Source: DAIRDK01 sp035403225
Lineage (GTDB): Bacteria; Bacteroidota; Bacteroidia; Bacteroidales; FEN-979
Reading direction: 5' to 3'
Assembly (NCBI GenBank): GCA_035403225.1
Contig: DAONET010000051.1
Location: forward strand, 1 to 9,391
Length of the DNA: 9,391 bases
Below the pieces are notes generated by a model. That model was not told where the DNA came from. It saw nothing but the letters and a program-made list of their open reading frames with translations, and searched no databases. This document shows positions 6,186 to 9,391 of the stretch, piece after piece. Numbering within the stretch: position 1 is the first letter of the stretch; every line of letters starts with the position of its first letter. A program made the translations under genes and the position numbers.

Positions 6186-7481
6186 ATGGAACCGCTAACG
6201 AACGAAAAGAAAGAAAAGGGACTGCAGGTGTTCCGGGGTCAGAAAGACAGCAAGCTCGAGACGAACCTGAACAGTTGCGTCCATTGCGGACTCTGTGCGG
6301 AGACCTGCATCTACTACCTTGCTACACAGGATGACCGCTTCATGCCCGCTCACAAAGTGGACATCGTGTCATCGATCTACAAAAAATACAATACCCTCAG
6401 CGGAAAGCTGTTTCCCCATATCGTCGGCGCCAGGGAACTGAATGATTCCACGGCTGCCGAAATGGTCGATCTGCTCTTTGGAGGTTGTACCATGTGCGGA
6501 CGGTGTACGCTGCACTGCTCCATCGGGGTTGATATCGCTTATGTGGTGCGGACAGGCCGGATGATGCTCTCCAACATGGGCTATGTGCCCGCCACGTTGC
6601 AGGCAACGGTGAACACGGCCCTGGAGACAGGGAATAACATGGGTATTTCGACGGAAGATTTCACGGGCACCATCCAATGGATGGCCGAGGACCTGGCCGA
6701 TGATGTCGGCGATCCGGAAGCCCGCATTCCTCTTAATGAGCCCGGTAAAAAGATCCTGTACACCCTGAATCCGCGCGAGCCCAAATTCTTCCCGCTCTCG
6801 ATCTCTGCGATGGCTAAGATCTTCTACGCGGCAGGGGAGAGCTGGACCCTTTCGACCGACATGTATGATGTCACCAACTATGGCTTTTTCTCCGGAAACA
6901 CGGCCGAAGCCTCGAAGATCGCCGGCAGGTTGTGGACCGAGATGGAGAAGATGCACGCAGAGACCCTCATCCTGGCCGAATGCGGTCATGGAAACCGGGC
7001 GCTTCGCTGGGAATCTCCCAATTACTTCAAAAAGAATTTCCCGTTTAAAGTCCTGAGCTCGGTGGAACTGATTGCCGGTTATATCCGCGACGGACGTATC
7101 AAACTGGATCCGGATAAAATTACCGACCGCGTTACGTTACATGACCCTTGCAACCTCGTGCGGAATGGCGGTGTCGTTGAAGAACAGCGATATATCCTGC
7201 GGACTTTCGTACATGATTTCGTGGAGATGACTCCCCACGGGATCGATAATTACTGCTGCGGAGGCGGAGGCGGACAACTGGCTATGAGCGAATACAATGA
7301 ACGCAGGATGAAAATCGCCGAGATCAAAGCCGATCAGATCCGGAAAACCGGAGCCAAGATCCTGGTATCACCGTGCCACAATTGTGTGGACCAGCTGATA
7401 CAGATCAACACGGCGTTCAAATTAAATGTGAAGATCAAAACCATGGCCGAGATCGTAGCAGATGCATTGATATTGACCTGA
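6186..7481 (+). CDS. dsrK: DsrK/HdrD-like iron-sulfur subunit with CCG domain
   Basis: This 431-residue soluble protein has two complete ferredoxin-type motifs, CxxCxxCxxxC, at C31/C34/C37/C41 and C101/C104/C107/C111, for two [4Fe-4S] clusters. A C-terminal CCG domain has C322, C357-C358-G, then C397-x-x-C400; the spacings of 34 and 38 residues fit the signature for the noncubane [4Fe-4S] cluster that splits disulfides in heterodisulfide reductase HdrB/HdrD. A lone A-E-C-G-H-G at 264-269 marks where a second, incomplete CCG half would be, as in DsrK. In DsrMK the protein docks on the membrane subunit and reduces the DsrC trisulfide or disulfide with quinol electrons, or runs in reverse. It directly follows the DsrM-like gene with a 3-base gap, and dsrC is two genes upstream. 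Alternatives are glycolate-oxidase GlpC/GlcF-type or other Hdr-like oxidoreductases, but the dsrC neighbour favours DsrK. Confidence 0.88.
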   Translation: MEPLTNEKKEKGLQVFRGQKDSKLETNLNSCVHCGLCAETCIYYLATQDDRFMPAHKVDIVSSIYKKYNTLSGKLFPHIVGARELNDSTAAEMVDLLFGGCTMCGRCTLHCSIGVDIAYVVRTGRMMLSNMGYVPATLQATVNTALETGNNMGISTEDFTGTIQWMAEDLADDVGDPEARIPLNEPGKKILYTLNPREPKFFPLSISAMAKIFYAAGESWTLSTDMYDVTNYGFFSGNTAEASKIAGRLWTEMEKMHAETLILAECGHGNRALRWESPNYFKKNFPFKVLSSVELIAGYIRDGRIKLDPDKITDRVTLHDPCNLVRNGGVVEEQRYILRTFVHDFVEMTPHGIDNYCCGGGGGQLAMSEYNERRMKIAEIKADQIRKTGAKILVSPCHNCVDQLIQINTAFKLNVKIKTMAEIVADALILT

Positions 7482-7529
7482 TCATAAACACCCTATCGAA
7501 AACGATCAACTTTTAATACACCATATCTG

Positions 7530-8690
7530 ATGAACAAACAGATCTATTTAGACAATTCAGCCACCACTTTTCCGAAACCGGAGGCTGTGTACAAGTTCAT
7601 GGATTCCTTTTATCGTAAAAACGGAGTCAGCCCTGGCCGTTCGGGATTTGATGCGGCTATCGAGACCGAAGAAGTGGTCATGCAAACCAGGAAGATGCTT
7701 ACGGAGCTTTTTAATGGAGATGATCCTAACAGGTTGACATTCAGCTATAATGCAAGTGATTCCCTGAATATGTTGTTGCAGGGATTGGCTAAGCCGGGAG
7801 ATCATGTGATCACCACGATGCTCGAGCACAACTCGGTGCTTCGTCCGCTGTATCACCTGAAAATGGCCGGGATCATTGATGTGACCTATATTCCTTTCGA
7901 TGCTCACGGGTATGTCAATCCTGATGATATCCGCAAAGCCATTCGCAAAAACACCAGCTTTGTAGTGGTGAACCACAGTTCGAACGTGATCGGTACCGTT
8001 CAGCCATTGGCTGAGATCGGGAAGATCTGCAAAGAAGCAGGTGTCTGGTTTATTGTAGATGGAAGCCAGAGCGCCGGCGCTACGCACATTGATATGAAAG
8101 CCATGGGTATTGACGCCCTTGCTTTTACCGGACACAAATGCCTCATGGGACCTACCGGCATCGGAGGTTCTTACGTGATGGAAGGTGTTCCCGTAAAAGG
8201 CACCCGTTTTGGCGGCACCGGCGTCCGTTCGGCCCAGAAGACACACCTGGAAGAGTTCCCTTACCGGATGGAATGTGGCACCTTGAATATCATGGGTGTC
8301 GCGGGTCTGAATGCAGGCGTGAAATGGGTTAAGGAACAGGGCATGGAAAAGATCCACGCCGAAGAGATGCGTCTTTGGGACAAGCTCCGCAGAGGGATTC
8401 AGTCTGTTGATAATGTGATCACCTATTGTGCTGAAAGCATCGAAAACCAAAATCCTGTGCTGAGCATGAACATCAAAGGGTTTGATTCGGGCGATGTCGG
8501 AACCATGCTGGATGTCGATTACAATATTGCCTGCCGGACCGGATTACAGTGTGCCCCGAGGGTACACGAAGGATTGGGTACCGACAAGATCCATGGAACC
8601 GTAAGATTAAGCGTTGGTCCTTTCAACACGGAAGATCAGATTGATGAAGCTATCCGGGCTGTTACCGAGATCGCTTCGATCAGAAAATAA
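7530..8690 (+). CDS. Cysteine desulfurase family aminotransferase class V (EF2568-like)
   Basis: This 386-residue, complete fold-type I PLP enzyme of class V has an intact active site: Y-L-D-N-S-A-T-T-F-P-K-P at 6-17, E-H100-N-S, V-D178-G-S-Q180-S-A-G, and the PLP lysine in G-H-K203. The C-terminal loop C335-R-T-G-L-Q-C341-A-P aligns C341 with the persulfide-forming cysteine of SufS/CsdA. The best fit is the cysteine desulfurase branch often annotated as EF2568-type, related to but distinct from SufS and IscS. It should release sulfur from L-cysteine as an enzyme-bound persulfide, giving alanine. It lies 49 bases downstream of the DsrK-like gene on the same strand with no promoter visible in the gap, so it is likely in the same operon and could load DsrC; that transfer is inferred. 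No IscU or SufU scaffold gene is beside it. Selenocysteine lyase or another PLP-lyase activity remains possible. Confidence 0.88.
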   Translation: MNKQIYLDNSATTFPKPEAVYKFMDSFYRKNGVSPGRSGFDAAIETEEVVMQTRKMLTELFNGDDPNRLTFSYNASDSLNMLLQGLAKPGDHVITTMLEHNSVLRPLYHLKMAGIIDVTYIPFDAHGYVNPDDIRKAIRKNTSFVVVNHSSNVIGTVQPLAEIGKICKEAGVWFIVDGSQSAGATHIDMKAMGIDALAFTGHKCLMGPTGIGGSYVMEGVPVKGTRFGGTGVRSAQKTHLEEFPYRMECGTLNIMGVAGLNAGVKWVKEQGMEKIHAEEMRLWDKLRRGIQSVDNVITYCAESIENQNPVLSMNIKGFDSGDVGTMLDVDYNIACRTGLQCAPRVHEGLGTDKIHGTVRLSVGPFNTEDQIDEAIRAVTEIASIRK

Positions 8691-8723
8691 AATGTCACGA
8701 CGTATTGCCGAACATTTTATTTT
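8684..8723 (+). terminator. A/T-rich 12-bp inverted repeat at the end of the desulfurase gene
   Basis: Bases 8684-8695 and 8712-8723 are perfectly complementary 12-base arms separated by 16 bases. The first arm includes the TAA stop (8688-8690), and the second ends within the -33 TTTG of the tRNA promoter (8721-8724). It may terminate the dsr-like operon; the stem is A/T-rich and the 3' arm is itself U-rich, but no separate U tract follows, so the terminator call is tentative. It could also act on the tRNA promoter. Confidence 0.45.
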
Positions 8724-8751
8724 GGAAAATGGATCGTATTTTATACTTTTG
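8721..8751 (+). promoter_or_regulatory. Bacteroidota-type promoter for tRNA-Ser
   Basis: TTTG at 8721-8724 and TACTTTTG at 8744-8751 are separated by exactly 19 bases, matching the Bacteroidota sigma consensus TTTG-N19-TAnnTTTG. Initiation is expected near 8757, leaving about 58 bases before the mature tRNA. This is the strongest promoter in the window. Confidence 0.8.
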
Positions 8752-8814
8752 CAGTCCTTTTCTGAACAGTGCAAGTGAATAGGTTGTGGATGGATTTAAC
8801 TGTTCATAAAAAAC

Positions 8815-8901
8815 GGAGAGGTGGGTGAGTGGCTTAAACCAACAGTTTGCTAAACTGTCGTACGGGAAACTGTACCGGGGGTTCGAATCCCCCCTTCTCC
8901 G
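8815..8901 (+). tRNA. tRNA-Ser(GCU)
   Basis: All arms are present. Acceptor GGAGAGG (8815-8821) pairs with CTTCTCC (8894-8900) with one G-U pair. The anticodon stem ACAGT/ACTGT encloses the loop TTGCTAA, giving anticodon GCU (8849-8851) for AGC/AGU serine codons. The long class II variable arm forms a 6-bp stem with a GAAA tetraloop (8860-8875). The T arm is GGGGG-TTCGAAT-CCCCC (8877-8893) and the discriminator is G8901. CCA is not encoded. Confidence 0.97.
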
Positions 8902-8930
8902 CAAAACTTTGTAGAAAATCTCCCGCAGGG

Positions 8931-9281
8931 ATGTTCGATTTTGAAAAATTAGACGTTTACCAATTGACGAAGGACCAGAATGTCAAGGTCCTTTCTTTTC
9001 TTAAAAAGATTAAAGATGCGGATCCTTACATCCTTGATCAATGGAAACGGGCCAGTGTAAGCAGTTTGTTGAATCTGGCGGAAGGAACGGGGCGCATGGT
9101 CGATGCCGACAAACGTCACTTCCTGACCATCTCGAGAGGCGCTATTTTTGAATCGGTTGCCATCCTCGATTTACTAAACAGTCAAAATCTGATCCCTGAG
9201 AATGTTTATCAGGAGCTGTATACAAATTACGAACAGATATCCAAGATGCTGCTCGGCATGTACCGGAGTTATGCCAAATAG
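8931..9281 (+). CDS. Four-helix-bundle protein (23S rRNA intervening-sequence / S23 type)
   Basis: This 116-residue protein has the family hallmarks: F-E-K-L-D-V-Y at 4-10, then Q-W-K-R-A-S-V-S-S-L-L-N-L-A-E-G-T-G-R at about 37-55, followed by helices with F-L-x-I-S-R-G-x-x-x-E and a final M-L-L-G-M-Y-R-S. Members form small all-alpha bundles that assemble as oligomers; they are encoded in 23S rRNA intervening sequences or stand alone, and Avd of diversity-generating retroelements shares the fold. The molecular role is unknown, with nucleic-acid binding often suggested. The ATG at 8931 is chosen because the homology begins there; longer readings of the frame run back into the tRNA. It lies 29 bases after tRNA-Ser and 24 before tRNA-Pro. 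No reverse transcriptase or variable repeat is present, so there is no retroelement here. Confidence 0.88.
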   Translation: MFDFEKLDVYQLTKDQNVKVLSFLKKIKDADPYILDQWKRASVSSLLNLAEGTGRMVDADKRHFLTISRGAIFESVAILDLLNSQNLIPENVYQELYTNYEQISKMLLGMYRSYAK

Positions 9282-9305
9282 CATGGATAGGATCAATAAA
9301 TCATT

Positions 9306-9380
9306 CGGGGTATAGCGCAGTCCGGTTAGCGCACCTGGTTTGGGACCAGGGGGTCGCAGGTTCGAATCCTGCTACCCCGA
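9306..9380 (+). tRNA. tRNA-Pro(UGG)
   Basis: Acceptor CGGGGTA (9306-9312) pairs with TACCCCG (9373-9379). The anticodon stem CCTGG/CCAGG (9334-9338 / 9346-9350) encloses the loop TTTGGGA, giving anticodon UGG at 9341-9343. The T arm is GCAGG-TTCGAAT-CCTGC (9356-9372) and the discriminator is A9380. CCA is not encoded. No promoter is visible in the 24 bases before it, so it is probably processed from the tRNA-Ser transcript. Confidence 0.97.
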
Positions 9381-9391
9381 CAAAATAAAAA

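Noticed and set aside
7482..7529. A separate promoter or terminator between the DsrK-like gene and the desulfurase
   Set aside because: No TAnnTTTG box and only a weak 5-base inverted repeat (TGATC/GATCA) were found; an operon link is simpler.
7557..8450. Open frame of 297 codons antisense to the desulfurase gene
   Set aside because: It is a shadow of an intact PLP enzyme gene with no domain of its own.
8695..8904. Minus-strand frame of 69 codons across tRNA-Ser
   Set aside because: Most of it is the reverse complement of a tRNA and its promoter, a common source of false small proteins starting RRRGDSNPR.
8847..8930. N-terminal extension of the four-helix-bundle gene
   Set aside because: It begins inside the tRNA-Ser anticodon loop; family similarity begins only at the ATG at 8931.
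8931..9281. Diversity-generating retroelement accessory protein (Avd)
   Set aside because: The fold is related, but no reverse transcriptase, template repeat or variable repeat is in the window.

Overview
The window looks like chromosomal DNA of a Bacteroidota bacterium, probably an uncultured, possibly anaerobic lineage. Three kinds of evidence support this. A textbook Bacteroidota promoter (TTTG, 19 bp, TACTTTTG) precedes a tRNA, and other TAnnTTTG boxes lie in the divergent intergenic region. Start codons follow AT-rich leaders without clear Shine-Dalgarno sequences. Neither tRNA encodes its 3' CCA. The species cannot be told from the sequence alone.

Layout. (1) Bases 1-1788 hold the 3' part of a repeat protein with about eight degenerate units of roughly 60 residues, TPR-like helix pairs plus a linker helix, ending in a beta-rich domain. 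(2) Bases 1785-4888, minus strand, hold a two-gene operon: a fused aconitase / isopropylmalate-isomerase family hydro-lyase, translationally coupled by an ATGA overlap to a membrane-anchored metallophosphoesterase. (3) Bases 4889-5222 are a divergent regulatory region with candidate promoters and a 13-bp palindrome. (4) Bases 5223-8690, plus strand, hold a compact redox/sulfur gene cluster: DsrC, a DsrM/NarI-like heme b membrane subunit, a DsrK/HdrD-like iron-sulfur subunit with a CCG domain, and a cysteine-desulfurase family PLP enzyme. (5) Bases 8744-9380 hold tRNA-Ser(GCU), a small four-helix-bundle protein gene and tRNA-Pro(UGG), probably on one transcript.

The most interesting part is the DsrC-DsrM-DsrK-cysteine desulfurase cluster. 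In sulfite reducers and sulfur oxidisers, DsrC is a sulfur-carrying partner of the sulfite reductase DsrAB, and the membrane complex DsrMK exchanges electrons between quinone and the DsrC thiols. Here DsrC keeps both C-terminal redox cysteines and sits with a minimal DsrMK, but no dsrAB, dsrEFH or dsrJOP genes are visible, and the following gene is a desulfurase that could supply persulfide sulfur. My inference is a stand-alone, quinone-linked DsrC redox module fed by cysteine-derived sulfur, or working as a general membrane thiol/disulfide electron conduit. The sequence shows the parts and their order; the pathway is a hypothesis.
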